A stretch of 64,000 nucleotides of DNA from Chitinophaga alhagiae. Its GTDB lineage: Bacteria > Bacteroidota > Bacteroidia > Chitinophagales > Chitinophagaceae. The notes below the pieces were generated by a model. The model had not been told where the DNA came from. It ran no database searches and worked only from the letters and a program-made list of their open reading frames with translations. Shown in pieces: positions 27,349 through 36,782 of this stretch (its first letter is position 1; each line of letters opens with the position of its first letter). The position numbers and the translations under genes are program-made. The stretch covers positions 124,001 through 188,000 of the forward strand of contig NZ_QXMH01000001.1 of assembly GCF_003568665.1 (NCBI RefSeq), given 5' to 3'.

Positions 27349-28494
27349 TTACACTTTCATTAGTTGCTCCACTGCTTTTTGCAGCGTTTCTTCCTTTTTG
27401 GCAAAACAAAAACGCAGTACCCGGTGGTCTTTGCCGGACTGGTAAAATGCAGACACCGGTACGGTGGCCACACCGGCCTCTTTGGTGAGGCGCACGGCAA
27501 AATCCGCCGCGCCTTCGTCACTGATACGGTGGTACTGGTAACACTGGAAGTAGCTGCCATGGCTGGCCAGCGGCGTAAAGCGGGTATGGCCCATGAGCTG
27601 CGCAAAATAATCCCGTTTGGCCTGCATGAAGCCGCTGAGCTGCAGGTAGCTGTCTTTTTCCTGCAGGAAGGAGGCCAGCGCTACCTGGGAGGGCGTATGG
27701 CAGGAGAAACAGTTGTATTGATGTACTTTCCGGAACTCCTGCATCAATGCGGGTGAACTCACGCAATACCCCAGCTTCCAGCCGGTGCAGTGGTACAACT
27801 TGCCGAAGGAAAAGGTCACAAAGCTGCGCTCCAGCAGGTCAGGATAGCGGAGCATGCTCTGGTGCGGGATGTTGTCGTATATGAGGTGCTCATACACCTC
27901 GTCACTCAGTATCAGTATAGGCGTGCCGGTCACAATGGCGCGCAGCTGCTCAATATCTTCGGCGGAAAGCACCGCCCCGGTGGGGTTGTGCGGGGTATTG
28001 AGCATGATCATGCGGGTGCGGGACGTAATGCTCCGCTTTACCGCTTCCCAGTCAATTCTGTATTCGGGAAACTGCAGGTCTACCAGCACCGGTATGGCGC
28101 CGTTGACGCGGATGTTGGGAATGTAACTGTCATAACATGGCTGGAATACGATCACTTCATCTCCGGGGTGCAATACGGTGGTGATCGCCGTATAAATACC
28201 ATAGGTACCGCCGGGCGTGATGGTGATCTGGGTATCGGGATCGATCCGGCTGCCGTAAAGATAAGCAGCTTTTTCCGCCAGCACTTCGCGCAGCAGCATA
28301 TGGCCCTGCATGGGCGCATACTGGTTAAACCCCTGCTGCATGGCCTCATTTACGCGGGCCACCAACGCGGCGTTCATGGGAAAATCAGGAAAGCCCTGGC
28401 CAAGGTTTACGGCCTGGTGCTGCGCAGCCAGCGCGCTCATGACGGAGAAAATGGTGGTACCCGTATCCGGTAGTTTGGAAGTGATCCGCATCAT
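27349..28494 (-). CDS. Pyridoxal-phosphate aminotransferase, methionine-aminotransferase-like
   Basis: A 381-residue fold-type I class I/II aminotransferase. VNLGQGFPDFP at the start, TPGGTYGIYTAI, MIMLNTPHNPTGAV, ILSDEVYEHLIYD, and the PLP lysine in TFSFGKLYHCTGWKLGY are all present, and RFCFAKKEETL ends the protein. The set matches the methionine/kynurenine-type group (E. coli YbdL-like), commonly transaminating methionine with 2-oxo acids. Start codons at 28494 and 28491 are both ATG. It lies 23 bases after the ABC ATPase gene and 20 before DUF5995. Confidence 0.92.
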   Translation of the reverse strand: MMRITSKLPDTGTTIFSVMSALAAQHQAVNLGQGFPDFPMNAALVARVNEAMQQGFNQYAPMQGHMLLREVLAEKAAYLYGSRIDPDTQITITPGGTYGIYTAITTVLHPGDEVIVFQPCYDSYIPNIRVNGAIPVLVDLQFPEYRIDWEAVKRSITSRTRMIMLNTPHNPTGAVLSAEDIEQLRAIVTGTPILILSDEVYEHLIYDNIPHQSMLRYPDLLERSFVTFSFGKLYHCTGWKLGYCVSSPALMQEFRKVHQYNCFSCHTPSQVALASFLQEKDSYLQLSGFMQAKRDYFAQLMGHTRFTPLASHGSYFQCYQYHRISDEGAADFAVRLTKEAGVATVPVSAFYQSGKDHRVLRFCFAKKEETLQKAVEQLMKV

Positions 28495-28517
28495 GCAACA
28501 AAATACAACATCTTCCC

Positions 28518-29441
28518 CTAATTCGCCAGCGCCACGTGTACCGTGTCTCCCGCCTTGATGCTGCTGTCTATGGTGCGAATGGTCACCAGCTCGTTGAGCA
28601 GCATTACTTCCAGCTCAAAAGCATTGCCGAGGAAATGCACCTTTTTCACTTTCCCCATCAGGGTATTGGGCGTGCCGGTCACAATGTGCAGGTCTTCCGG
28701 CCGTACAAACATGGTTTTGCCGTTGGAGGCTATCTGGTTGAACTTGCCAAAGAGGCCGGCCGCGTATTCATTGACCGGGTGTTTGTATACCTGCCAGGGA
28801 GATCCTTTTTGAATCACCGCCCCGTCTTTCATCACCATGATCTGGTCTGCCCAGGGCAATATGTCCGTAGGGTCATGAGACACCAGCAGGCAGGTGATCT
28901 TCAGTTTTTCGCTCAGTTCGCGTATCACTGATTTCAGGATGTTCTTGTTGATAAGGTCCAGGTTGGAGAACGGTTCGTCCAGCAACAGCAGGCGCGGCGC
29001 TGTGACCAGCAGGCGCGCCAGGGCTATGCGCTGTTGCTCGCCGCCGGAGATCTGGTCGTTCTTGCGGCCCAGCAGATGGTCTATGCGGCATACCTTGTAG
29101 AGCGCGGCCGCGTCTGCAGCCGGCAGCTTGTTGGCGTACTGCAGCAGCTCCGCCATTTTATAATTATTCCGCAGTTCGTAGTGCTGAGACAGGTAGGCGA
29201 TGCCGGAATGGCCCGGTATCAGCTTTTCCATAGGGCCTTTCACCTTTTGTTTTTCGAATAATACCTCCCCCTCGTCTGCCTGTGTAAAGCCTGATACGAT
29301 CCTCAGTAAAGTGCTTTTGCCGGAGCCTGATTCGCCCACAATGGCTATATTCTGGAACCTGTCCTGTTTAAAAGAGATGCCTTTCAATATATGTTCCCCG
29401 CCTATCCATTTCTGGATGCCCGATACAGTTAATAAATGCAT
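28518..29441 (-). CDS. ABC transporter ATP-binding protein with TOBE-like C-terminus
   Basis: A 307-residue ABC ATPase from ATG 29441 (MHLLTVSGIQKWIGG). Walker A GESGSGKST, signature SGGEQQRIALARLL, Walker B LLLLDEPFSNLD and H-loop LLVSHDP are intact. After about residue 215 comes a regulatory TOBE-like region (MFVRPEDLHIV; VKKVHFLGNAFELEV), as in PotA/FbpC-type importers of polyamines, iron or anions. No permease or binding protein gene is nearby, so its partner lies elsewhere. First gene of a three-gene operon. Confidence 0.9.
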   Translation of the reverse strand: MHLLTVSGIQKWIGGEHILKGISFKQDRFQNIAIVGESGSGKSTLLRIVSGFTQADEGEVLFEKQKVKGPMEKLIPGHSGIAYLSQHYELRNNYKMAELLQYANKLPAADAAALYKVCRIDHLLGRKNDQISGGEQQRIALARLLVTAPRLLLLDEPFSNLDLINKNILKSVIRELSEKLKITCLLVSHDPTDILPWADQIMVMKDGAVIQKGSPWQVYKHPVNEYAAGLFGKFNQIASNGKTMFVRPEDLHIVTGTPNTLMGKVKKVHFLGNAFELEVMLLNELVTIRTIDSSIKAGDTVHVALAN

Positions 29442-29602
29442 AATTTCAATAATACCTTTAAAACTAGCCCATTCCGGTCTAAAATCCGGAATTTTCGCTT
29501 CTTTCAGCAATTATTATTCCTAACCGGCGGCCAATGGCCTGCTGCCATACATTAATTAATCATTTATATAAATAAAGCTCCTTGTGTATACAACGCTCCG
29601 CG

Positions 29603-30511
29603 TTAAAACTTGTCTTTCCTGAACCTGGGCGTCCATTTGCTGCGGGGCTCAAAATGTTTCCAGAGGTAGGCGGAAATAGTGCGTATCATTTCAATGGCTT
29701 CGTTATCCGGCTCCCAGCGCTGGTCTTTATTGTTTTTGGTACCCACATAGAACACGTAGTCCCCATGCGGCGCGTTCACCATCACCAGTTCGGAGCGGGA
29801 GTCGTTCACGGAGCCGGTCTTGTGGGCGGCCTGCACATAAGGCGGTATCTGGGAAAGGGCCGTTTCATCGTAATACCCGCGGCACATCAGGCGGTACATT
29901 CTTTCGCTGGCGTCCTGACTGATGATTTCGCCGCGGCGGATCTTTATCAGCAGCGTAGCCATTTCACGGGGGGTGGTTTGCCCCCAGCCGTAGATCTTCC
30001 AGATATCTTCGCGGCCCGGCGTGCGGGAGTTCACGCGGGTATCTTTCAGGCCGTATTGTTCCATCAGCCTGTTCACTTCCACGCCTCCGCCGGCCAGCCG
30101 CTGGTTCCAGAGGGAAGTGGTATTGTCACTGTAAGACATCATCAGGGCGGCCAGTACGCTTACTTCCGTGGCCGCGCTGTCTTTAAAGAACTGCATCAGC
30201 CCGGAGCCGCCGTATTTGGCGGAATCGCGGTAGATCAGGGACTGGTGATAGCCCAGCTCACCCTTGTCTATCTTGTTGAAGAGACCTACCAGCAGCGGTA
30301 CCTTTACAATACTGGCGGTGGGGAAAATGGTGTCTGCATGGATGGCGGCCCAGGCGCCGGTTTTGAGGTGCTGTACATACACCCCGGCAGTGCCGTTAAA
30401 GCGGCTCACAATATCCTGCAGCGCCTGCTGCATTTTGCGGTCGGGTTTGTTTTTCTGGCTAAAGGCCAGTACAGGGAAGAGCAGGAGCAATAAGAAGCTG
30501 AGTTTTCGCAT
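29603..30511 (-). CDS. Class A beta-lactamase-like serine hydrolase
   Basis: A 302-residue secreted protein from ATG 30511 with signal peptide (about 1-18, LLLLLFPVLAFS). The active-site motifs of class A beta-lactamases are present: Ser67-x-x-Lys70 in TASIVK, SDN in SYSDNTTSLW, and KTG in AAHKTGS. The omega-loop Glu is not obvious: the region reads RTPGREDIWKIYG, without the usual ExxLN, so deacylation of beta-lactams may differ. It may be a true beta-lactamase or a related cell-wall hydrolase. Monocistronic. Confidence 0.85.
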   Translation of the reverse strand: MRKLSFLLLLLFPVLAFSQKNKPDRKMQQALQDIVSRFNGTAGVYVQHLKTGAWAAIHADTIFPTASIVKVPLLVGLFNKIDKGELGYHQSLIYRDSAKYGGSGLMQFFKDSAATEVSVLAALMMSYSDNTTSLWNQRLAGGGVEVNRLMEQYGLKDTRVNSRTPGREDIWKIYGWGQTTPREMATLLIKIRRGEIISQDASERMYRLMCRGYYDETALSQIPPYVQAAHKTGSVNDSRSELVMVNAPHGDYVFYVGTKNNKDQRWEPDNEAIEMIRTISAYLWKHFEPRSKWTPRFRKDKF

Positions 30512-30612
30512 AAGCAGAGAATAATGGTACAAAATATAAAAAAACAGGCACTATCAATAGGGCCAGGATAAGCCGGCGGCGGATGAGCTTTTAAATAAGT
30601 GATGCAATGCGG

Positions 30613-31482
30613 TTACCTGTATTTCTGCAGGTAATCCCGCTTGTATTCCAGCGGTTTTTTACCGGTAATGAACTTGAACTGGTGATTGAAATGGGAAATA
30701 TTGTTATACCCGCATTCATACCCTATTTCCGCCACGGTTTTTTCATCTTCCACCAGCAGCTTGCAGGCATGGCCTATGCGCACTTCCATCAGGAACTGTA
30801 CGTAGGTTTTGCGTGTTCTGCTCTTGAAAAAGCGGCAGAAAGAGGGGCGCGTCATGTGCAGGAGGGCGGCCACCGTGTCCAGCGAGATCTTTTCCTGGTA
30901 GTGACGCAGGGTATATTCAAAGATGGTCTTTATGCGCTCCTCGTCTGTAACGGGGCCGGGGCTTTGCATAAAGCCGGTGGAAGAAAGCGGCACACAGTCA
31001 CGGCTGTCCGCAATATCCTGCAGCAACTGCAGCAGGCACACCAGCCGGCGGCCGGGGGCATCGTTCAGCATCTGTTCTATTAACCGGCCGGCCTGTTCGC
31101 GGATGGCCCCTTCCAGCCGGAGGCCGTTGGCCGCGCCGGCAAACAGGCCGCGGATGTCCCTGGCTTCGGGCAGGTTCATAAAGTATTCGCCCAACATTTC
31201 AGGCAGGAACTTTACGCAGATGGTCTCACCGTTTTCCATATGCCCCGCCTCATGGCGGAAACAGTGGGGCAGGTTGGCGCCGGTCATCACCACATCCCCC
31301 GTTTTAAAATGGCCGATGTGGTCACCAACCAGCCAGGTACCGGCGCTGCTCCTGATAAAAAGCAATTCTATTTCCGCATGGTAATGCCAGTTGTTGATCA
31401 TGTTCTCCCCAACATCTTTACGCACGGTAAAAGAGAGGTTGGGCGTGACGGTCATCTGGCGCAATTCTGGTTTCATGTTCAT
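30613..31482 (-). CDS. AraC-family regulator with cupin-type sensor domain
   Basis: A 290-residue regulator starting at ATG 31482 (or 31476); the longer open frame runs through the divergent dehydrogenase gene and is not credible. The N-terminal sensor has WHYHAEIELLFI and VGDHIGHFKTGDVVMTGANLPH, a cupin barrel; the C-terminal two-HTH AraC domain (about 185-288) has ISLDTVAALLHMTRPSFCRFF and VAEIGYECGYNNISHFNHQFK. It is divergent from the zinc dehydrogenase gene with 81 bases between starts and probably controls it in response to a sugar. Its sensor strongly resembles that of the AraC protein at 57294. Confidence 0.93.
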   Translation of the reverse strand: MNMKPELRQMTVTPNLSFTVRKDVGENMINNWHYHAEIELLFIRSSAGTWLVGDHIGHFKTGDVVMTGANLPHCFRHEAGHMENGETICVKFLPEMLGEYFMNLPEARDIRGLFAGAANGLRLEGAIREQAGRLIEQMLNDAPGRRLVCLLQLLQDIADSRDCVPLSSTGFMQSPGPVTDEERIKTIFEYTLRHYQEKISLDTVAALLHMTRPSFCRFFKSRTRKTYVQFLMEVRIGHACKLLVEDEKTVAEIGYECGYNNISHFNHQFKFITGKKPLEYKRDYLQKYR

Positions 31483-31540
31483 GTTAATATAGGGCAATTT
31501 TTTGAAAGAAAAACAGTGATGGAAAGGAGCAGGAAATTGA

Positions 31541-31548
31541 TATGTTTG
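31541..31548 (+). promoter_or_regulatory. -7 box upstream of the zinc dehydrogenase gene
   Basis: TATGTTTG matches TAnnTTTG exactly, 15 bases before ATG 31564. No TTG at -33 is seen, which would fit a promoter that needs the divergent AraC activator; that is inference. Confidence 0.45.
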
Positions 31549-31563
31549 TAAGAATTTCGCCTT

Positions 31564-32526
31564 ATGAAAGCACTGATCTGCATTACGCCGGGCCAAATGG
31601 AATATCGTGACGTACCTGCTCCGGACATGAAAAAAGGGCATGCCATTTTGCGCATCCGCCGCACCGGCATTTGCGGCACCGATTTTCATGCCTACCACGG
31701 TACGCAGCCTTATTTCAACTACCCGCGCATACTGGGGCACGAGCTATCTGGCGAGTTGGTGGATGCAGACGGGGCAAACGGTTTTACGGCCGGCGATACC
31801 GTTACCTTCATTCCCTATTATCACTGCGGGCAATGCCGTGCGTGCCTGCAGGGTAAAACCAACTGTTGCGTGCAGATGCAGGTTTGCGGCGTACATGCGG
31901 ACGGCGGCATGCGGGAATACCTGCGGGTACCTTCCGCAGCGCTGGTAAAACACCCCGGCCTCAGCCTTGACGAGCTGGCGCTTACGGAGCCGCTGGCCAT
32001 CAGCGCGCACGGCATCCGCAGGGCGGGCGTAAGGCCGGGAGAAACGGTGCTGATAGTAGGGGCAGGCCCTATAGGGCTGGGGCTGATGGCGTTCGCAAAA
32101 TTTGCGGGGGCGCAGGTAACGGTAACAGACCTCAACCTGGAGCGGCTGGCCTACTGCCGGAACGCCGGCGTACAGGTTACAGACAACCCCGTCGGCATAA
32201 CGGCAGATGTAGTGATAGACGCCACCGGCAACCTGGCAGCGCTCAACGGCTCCCTGCAAAACCTTGCCCATGGCGGGCGTTATGTGCTGGTAGGGCTGCA
32301 GAAAGAAGCACTCACCATCAGCCACCCCGAGCTGCATAAAAGAGAAGGCGCCATCATGAGCAGCAGGAACGCCACCCGTGAAGATTTTGACATGGTGACG
32401 GAAAGCATTGCCTCCAAAAAGATAGACCCCGTTTCCTATATCACACACCGCGTGCGTTTTGAAGACCTGAAAGACCTGATGGAAAACTATCCCCGCAAGA
32501 GCATCAAGGTGATGGTGGAGTATTGA
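31564..32526 (+). CDS. Zinc-dependent alcohol/sugar dehydrogenase (MDR family)
   Basis: A 320-residue medium-chain dehydrogenase. Catalytic zinc ligands appear in TGICGTDFHAYHG and GHELSGELV; the structural-zinc cysteines are in CGQCRACLQGKTNC; the Rossmann motif is IVGAGPIGLGLMAF. The TDFHAYHG pattern is common in L-fucose, galactonate or gulonate-type dehydrogenases, so an NAD(P)-linked oxidation of a sugar or sugar acid is likely. Divergent AraC regulator upstream; only 1 base separates its stop from the end of the convergent kinase gene. Confidence 0.93.
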   Translation: MKALICITPGQMEYRDVPAPDMKKGHAILRIRRTGICGTDFHAYHGTQPYFNYPRILGHELSGELVDADGANGFTAGDTVTFIPYYHCGQCRACLQGKTNCCVQMQVCGVHADGGMREYLRVPSAALVKHPGLSLDELALTEPLAISAHGIRRAGVRPGETVLIVGAGPIGLGLMAFAKFAGAQVTVTDLNLERLAYCRNAGVQVTDNPVGITADVVIDATGNLAALNGSLQNLAHGGRYVLVGLQKEALTISHPELHKREGAIMSSRNATREDFDMVTESIASKKIDPVSYITHRVRFEDLKDLMENYPRKSIKVMVEY

Positions 32527-32527
32527 A

Positions 32528-33325
32528 TTATTTGGACAGCTCCGCCTGTACCAGCTCCGCAATGGCAAGGTCTATTGCCGCGGTCTGGTTATCTTCCAGG
32601 AACCATATGGCAGACAGTCCCGCCCAGGCCAGCGTCCATTGCAGGAGGCGCCTGCGTTCCAGGCCAGACACCTTGCCGATGACCTCCAGCCGGCGAAGGA
32701 AGCGGTGTGGCGGTGTGGCCGCATCAGAATCAGGATTGCAAAAGATGTTGGCATAATCAAAGGCCCTGTCTCCGATGATCCATTTGGGGTCTACGGCCAG
32801 CCAGCCGCGTTCCCCGAAGTCCAGGAAATTATCGTGGTGTACGTCCCCGTGCAGCACGGTTATCTCCTGCTGGGCATCCAGCAGCGTTTGGGCGGTAGCG
32901 GCGGCATCGGAAAATATGCCGCCGTATTTGTGGGCATGCAATTCCAGGTCCCGGAACCATGCTTTCAGCGGCTTCAGCACCGGCAGCGGTTGCCGCCTTA
33001 TGGCGTGCAGGCGGGCCGTAGCCGCACAGAGTATGCGCGTAGCCTCCTCATCTTCCCCGTTCCTTGCCATGGCCGCCAGCGACCTTGTTCCTTGTGCCCG
33101 CTCTATCAGCAGCGCGGCCTCATCATGTTCCAGCACCGGCGCAGCGCCTTCTCCGTTCCACCATACCATGATGGCATTACCCGCCATTTCATCGGGCTCA
33201 TGCGCAATTTTCAGCATGGCGGGGCGGCCATGTTGCCGCACGGGCAGCAGGCGGCTGCTGTGCGTGATGATGGGCTCACCGTCCTGCTCCAATTGCCAGC
33301 GTGCTATATAATCTTCGAATTGCAT
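32528..33325 (-). CDS. Aminoglycoside/hydroxyurea phosphotransferase-family kinase
   Basis: A 265-residue kinase of the APH(6)/hydroxyurea kinase family. The catalytic loop ITVLHGDVHHDNFLDFG and the following GWLAVDPKWIIGDRAFDYAN are diagnostic. The early part carries MLKIAHEPDEMAGNAIM with the ATP-binding Lys. Proteins of this group phosphorylate streptomycin or similar small molecules, but many chromosomal members have no known resistance role. No mobile-element sequence adjoins it and its base composition resembles its neighbours, so it looks resident rather than acquired. Confidence 0.9.
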   Translation of the reverse strand: MQFEDYIARWQLEQDGEPIITHSSRLLPVRQHGRPAMLKIAHEPDEMAGNAIMVWWNGEGAAPVLEHDEAALLIERAQGTRSLAAMARNGEDEEATRILCAATARLHAIRRQPLPVLKPLKAWFRDLELHAHKYGGIFSDAAATAQTLLDAQQEITVLHGDVHHDNFLDFGERGWLAVDPKWIIGDRAFDYANIFCNPDSDAATPPHRFLRRLEVIGKVSGLERRRLLQWTLAWAGLSAIWFLEDNQTAAIDLAIAELVQAELSK

Positions 33326-33379
33326 TCGTAAATCTAAATAATAAACTATAATTTCAGTTTGCCCGGAAAACCCGCCTGC

Positions 33380-34549
33380 ATGAAAAAAAGATTTACGCTC
33401 TCCCTGCTGGGAGAAAGAGACTGGCCCGCACTGTTGCTATGGTTCGGGCTGTCTGTGATAGTGGCGGCCAAAGAGCTGCTGGTACACAACATGAACAACT
33501 ACATCATCTTCAAACATGTGTTCCTGCATGTGCGCGGGCAACAGCCGCTGTACATCCCCTACCCTGAATATTTTGACGTGAACATGTACGGTCCCCTCTT
33601 CAGCGTCATTATTGCGCCCTTTGCGCTGCTGCCTGATTTTCTAGGCGCCATGCTGTGGGTGATATGCAATGCGGCCTTTCTGTACTATGCTATCCGGCAG
33701 CTGCCCCTGAGCCGCATACAGCAAAACCTCATCCTCATTTTTTCCAGCCATGAGCTGATGGCAGCCAGCAGCTACTTCCAGTTCAACCCTGCCATAGCGG
33801 CCTGCCTGATACTCAGCTTTACACTGATACTGAAAGGGAAAGATCTCCGGGCGGCTTTTTTCATCATGCTGGGCACGTTTACAAAACTCTACGGCATTGC
33901 GGGACTGGCCTTTTTCTTTTTCAGCAGGCACCGGCTGCGCCTCCTTGGCAGCCTGGCGCTGTGGGCGGGTATCCTGTTCATACTACCGGTGGTGCTGGCG
34001 CCCATGGATTACATCCTCCAGACTTACCGGGAGTGGATGGCGGCCCTGGTGCAGAAGAATACCAAGAACTACCAGTTTGAGCAAGGCGTTGTGATGCAGA
34101 ATATTTCCGCCATGGGTTTTATACAACGCGTATTCCGCCTGCCGCAGCTGAACAACTGGTGGGTGCTGGGGCCGGGGCTGCTGCTTTTCTTTTCGCAATA
34201 CAGCCGGCTGAAATGGGCGGCCAACCCGCACTACCGGTTGTACCTGCTGGCCTCTACCCTGCTGTTTACGGTACTGTTCAGCACCAGTTCGGAATCTCCC
34301 ACGTACATCATCGCTTTTCCGGCGGTGTGCATCTGGTACGTGCTGCAATACCCCACCAAATGGAATAACGCCCTGTTCATTTTCATCCTGATAGGCTGCA
34401 GCTTTTCGCACTCAGACCTTGTAACGCCCTGGGTGAAAAAGAACATTGTGATCCCTTATGCTTTCAAGGCTTTTCCCTGTCTGCTGTTGTGGCTGATCCT
34501 GGTGTACCAGGTGCTGCGCGGGCAGTTTCTCCGGCTAAAGCCCGTTTGA
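33380..34549 (+). CDS. GT87-type (DUF2029) polyprenyl-sugar glycosyltransferase-like membrane protein
   Basis: A 389-residue polytopic membrane protein from ATG 33380. About ten hydrophobic segments; near residues 60-72 lies YPEYFDVNMYGPLFSVI, resembling the GT87 loop after the first span. LGTFTKLYGIAGLAFFFF and NISAMGFIQRVF are also GT87-like. Such GT-C enzymes transfer mannose or other sugars from polyprenyl-phosphate carriers on the outer face of the membrane. Sugar donor and acceptor unknown. Its 3' end overlaps the convergent beta-helix gene by 15 bases. Confidence 0.75.
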   Translation: MKKRFTLSLLGERDWPALLLWFGLSVIVAAKELLVHNMNNYIIFKHVFLHVRGQQPLYIPYPEYFDVNMYGPLFSVIIAPFALLPDFLGAMLWVICNAAFLYYAIRQLPLSRIQQNLILIFSSHELMAASSYFQFNPAIAACLILSFTLILKGKDLRAAFFIMLGTFTKLYGIAGLAFFFFSRHRLRLLGSLALWAGILFILPVVLAPMDYILQTYREWMAALVQKNTKNYQFEQGVVMQNISAMGFIQRVFRLPQLNNWWVLGPGLLLFFSQYSRLKWAANPHYRLYLLASTLLFTVLFSTSSESPTYIIAFPAVCIWYVLQYPTKWNNALFIFILIGCSFSHSDLVTPWVKKNIVIPYAFKAFPCLLLWLILVYQVLRGQFLRLKPV

Positions 34550-36658
34550 GCCGGTTTCCCTCGCTTTTACCATACGGTCAAACCGCTCCGCCAGTTGCGG
34601 GTCAAACGCGGCCAGTTGTTTCCATGCCGCGGTACCGTACACGCCGGCCTTGCTGTAGTCAAAAGGCTGAAAGCCGATCTTCTCGATAGCGGCCTTGTTC
34701 TTTATGTGGAAGTTATACGTGGTTACGTCCGTGAAGCCCGGGTCTGCTGCAATGGAGTGTTTGTCTTTGCCGGTAGATGCCTGCCAGGCCGCAAGATCCT
34801 GCCGGCCAAAGCGGACGCCCTGCGCATGCGCGTTCCAGTACAGGTTGCTGTCTGCCGCAAAGTGTACCTCCGCCCAGCGTTTGTCTATCAGGATGCCTTC
34901 GTTCATGTAAACAATGTTGTGTACGAAGTGGAAGGAACGGTGATCTTCCACCCGCGTAGCTTCCAGCTGCGCCTTGATCTGTGAAGCGAAAATGTTGTTC
35001 CTGACCTGGTTCTCCCTGCCATAGTGCTGATGAAAGCCGGAGCTTTTGCAGCGGTATACCAGGTTGTTCTCCATAACAATGCCGGTAGAACCTTCATCTG
35101 TGTATAATCCCCAGCCGCCGTAGCCGTAAGAGTATACGTGGTGGACCACGTTATGGCTGACGGTTGTTCCTTCTGAAGGGCCGAGGGTGTATACGCCGCC
35201 CATATCGCTCAGCAGGCCCCAGCCCAGGTGATGGATGTGGTTGAACACGATCTGGTTCCGCTTGGCGTAGCTGTGCTTGTACCCCCATATCCAGCCTACA
35301 GATACGCCGGAGTAACGGAAGTCCGCTATTTCGTTGTGCGAGATGATGTTGTCTGACGAATGGAAAATGGTGACGCCTACGCCGGTGGGCACTACATGGC
35401 CACCTGAGCGGAGAATGTTATTGTCTACCGTAATATGGCGGGTAACGGCTTCCGCATGAGCGGGCTCCTGCACCGCTCCTATTTTCACGGCGCCAATGCC
35501 GAGGTCGTGCAGGTAGCAGTGCGTGATCTTGCTGTTGGTGCATGCTTTCCGGAACCAGATGGCGTTGTTGCCGGTGTGGGCGATCTCGCAGTTATGGAAT
35601 ACGATATTGTCTGCATAGTCCGCCATCACAGCGGCCGGCATGGGAGAAGCCGCCTGTACGGGCTCCTGGCCGGTGCGCGGCATATTGTGGCGGGTATACC
35701 GGAAGGCGATATTCTCGAAGCGGATATGTGTTGCTTTACGGGCACTGTCTCCCCGGATAGCAACAAACTGTTCCAGCACCGGCACTTCCGCCACGGCGGT
35801 GCTGATGTGCTCTCCTTGCCGGGGTACGTAGAGCAGCACCCCGTCCGGCTGCAGGAACCATTCTCCCTGCGCGTCCAGGAACTGAACGGCGTTCTCGAAA
35901 ATGAACTGGGAGGCATTGTCCAGCTTGTTCCAGGGTTTCATGGGGCGGCCGGAGATGGTGAAAGACGTATCTGCTGCGGAGCGGGCCTGCAGGTATTTGC
36001 GGGTGCGGTCCCAGGCGTGATGTATGGAAACGATCACCTGCGCCAGCGCTGCATCGGGTACGGCACGCAACGCCTCCCATTGCGGTTGCGTGAGGTGTAC
36101 CTTTTGCGTGGCGCCGGGCGCGGTGACCGTTTCCGTAACACGCCCCGTTCTGAACCATTGCTCCGCATTGGGCGTGCGGGCCAGGGTAGTGCGGGCGCCG
36201 TTCACGAACAATTGTTGCACGGTGGCTATATCTTGCGTTACGCGGGTTTTCCAGAGCCGGTCATTCACCTTTTCAAACGGCGGTAATTTTTCCGCGCCGG
36301 AAACTACCGGCGGCGTTTTGCCCTGCCCCCTGAACACGAGCGGCGCGGCGGCCGTGCCGCCATCTTCCGCCGTCAGCTCCAGCGTTTCCCGCAGGAGGTA
36401 GGTACCGGGCAACAGGATGATCTCCAGCGGGCCGGTGGCCTTGCCGCTGCCGCGCAGCTGCCTGGCGTGGTCCCTGGCCGCGGCCAGCGTGGCAAGGGGC
36501 CTGGCGGCAGTGCCGGGGTTGACGTTATTGCCGGAGGGTGATACATAGATGGCAACAGGTCCGGACGGCAACGCATACACGCTGCCTGGGGTAAAGATAA
36601 GCATTAGCAGCGTGGCGGCCAGCCCTGCGGATATATTGCGGATGTGGTGCGTCATCAT
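34535..36658 (-). CDS. Secreted right-handed beta-helix protein, possible GH141-like glycosidase
   Basis: A 707-residue exported protein (signal peptide about 1-29, ending SVYA). VSPSGNNVNPGTAARPLATLAAA is the standard opening of secreted parallel beta-helix proteins; many short helix rungs follow (ITVDNNILRSGG, NIISHNEIADF, QIVFNHIHHLG). The signature DMGGVYTLGPSEGTTVSHNV with GFHQHYGRENQVRNNIFA recalls glycoside hydrolase family 141-type proteins; I rate that family guess as moderate. An AraC regulator and a carbohydrate-esterase-like protein follow, suggesting plant or algal glycan breakdown. Confidence 0.8.
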   Translation of the reverse strand: MMTHHIRNISAGLAATLLMLIFTPGSVYALPSGPVAIYVSPSGNNVNPGTAARPLATLAAARDHARQLRGSGKATGPLEIILLPGTYLLRETLELTAEDGGTAAAPLVFRGQGKTPPVVSGAEKLPPFEKVNDRLWKTRVTQDIATVQQLFVNGARTTLARTPNAEQWFRTGRVTETVTAPGATQKVHLTQPQWEALRAVPDAALAQVIVSIHHAWDRTRKYLQARSAADTSFTISGRPMKPWNKLDNASQFIFENAVQFLDAQGEWFLQPDGVLLYVPRQGEHISTAVAEVPVLEQFVAIRGDSARKATHIRFENIAFRYTRHNMPRTGQEPVQAASPMPAAVMADYADNIVFHNCEIAHTGNNAIWFRKACTNSKITHCYLHDLGIGAVKIGAVQEPAHAEAVTRHITVDNNILRSGGHVVPTGVGVTIFHSSDNIISHNEIADFRYSGVSVGWIWGYKHSYAKRNQIVFNHIHHLGWGLLSDMGGVYTLGPSEGTTVSHNVVHHVYSYGYGGWGLYTDEGSTGIVMENNLVYRCKSSGFHQHYGRENQVRNNIFASQIKAQLEATRVEDHRSFHFVHNIVYMNEGILIDKRWAEVHFAADSNLYWNAHAQGVRFGRQDLAAWQASTGKDKHSIAADPGFTDVTTYNFHIKNKAAIEKIGFQPFDYSKAGVYGTAAWKQLAAFDPQLAERFDRMVKARETGSNGL

Positions 36659-36782
36659 GCTGGTTATAAACCGGGTTTTCTACCAGGTCCGATTGCTGTC
36701 AAAAAATGCGCTGTATTCACTCCCTGCGTGTCTGGCTGATACCGGGGATCTAATGTAGTGATTTCTTTTTATGGTTTACCGC

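Noticed and set aside
31483..31740. N-terminal extension of the AraC gene to 31740
   Set aside because: It would overlap the divergent dehydrogenase gene by 177 bases and adds no family-like sequence.
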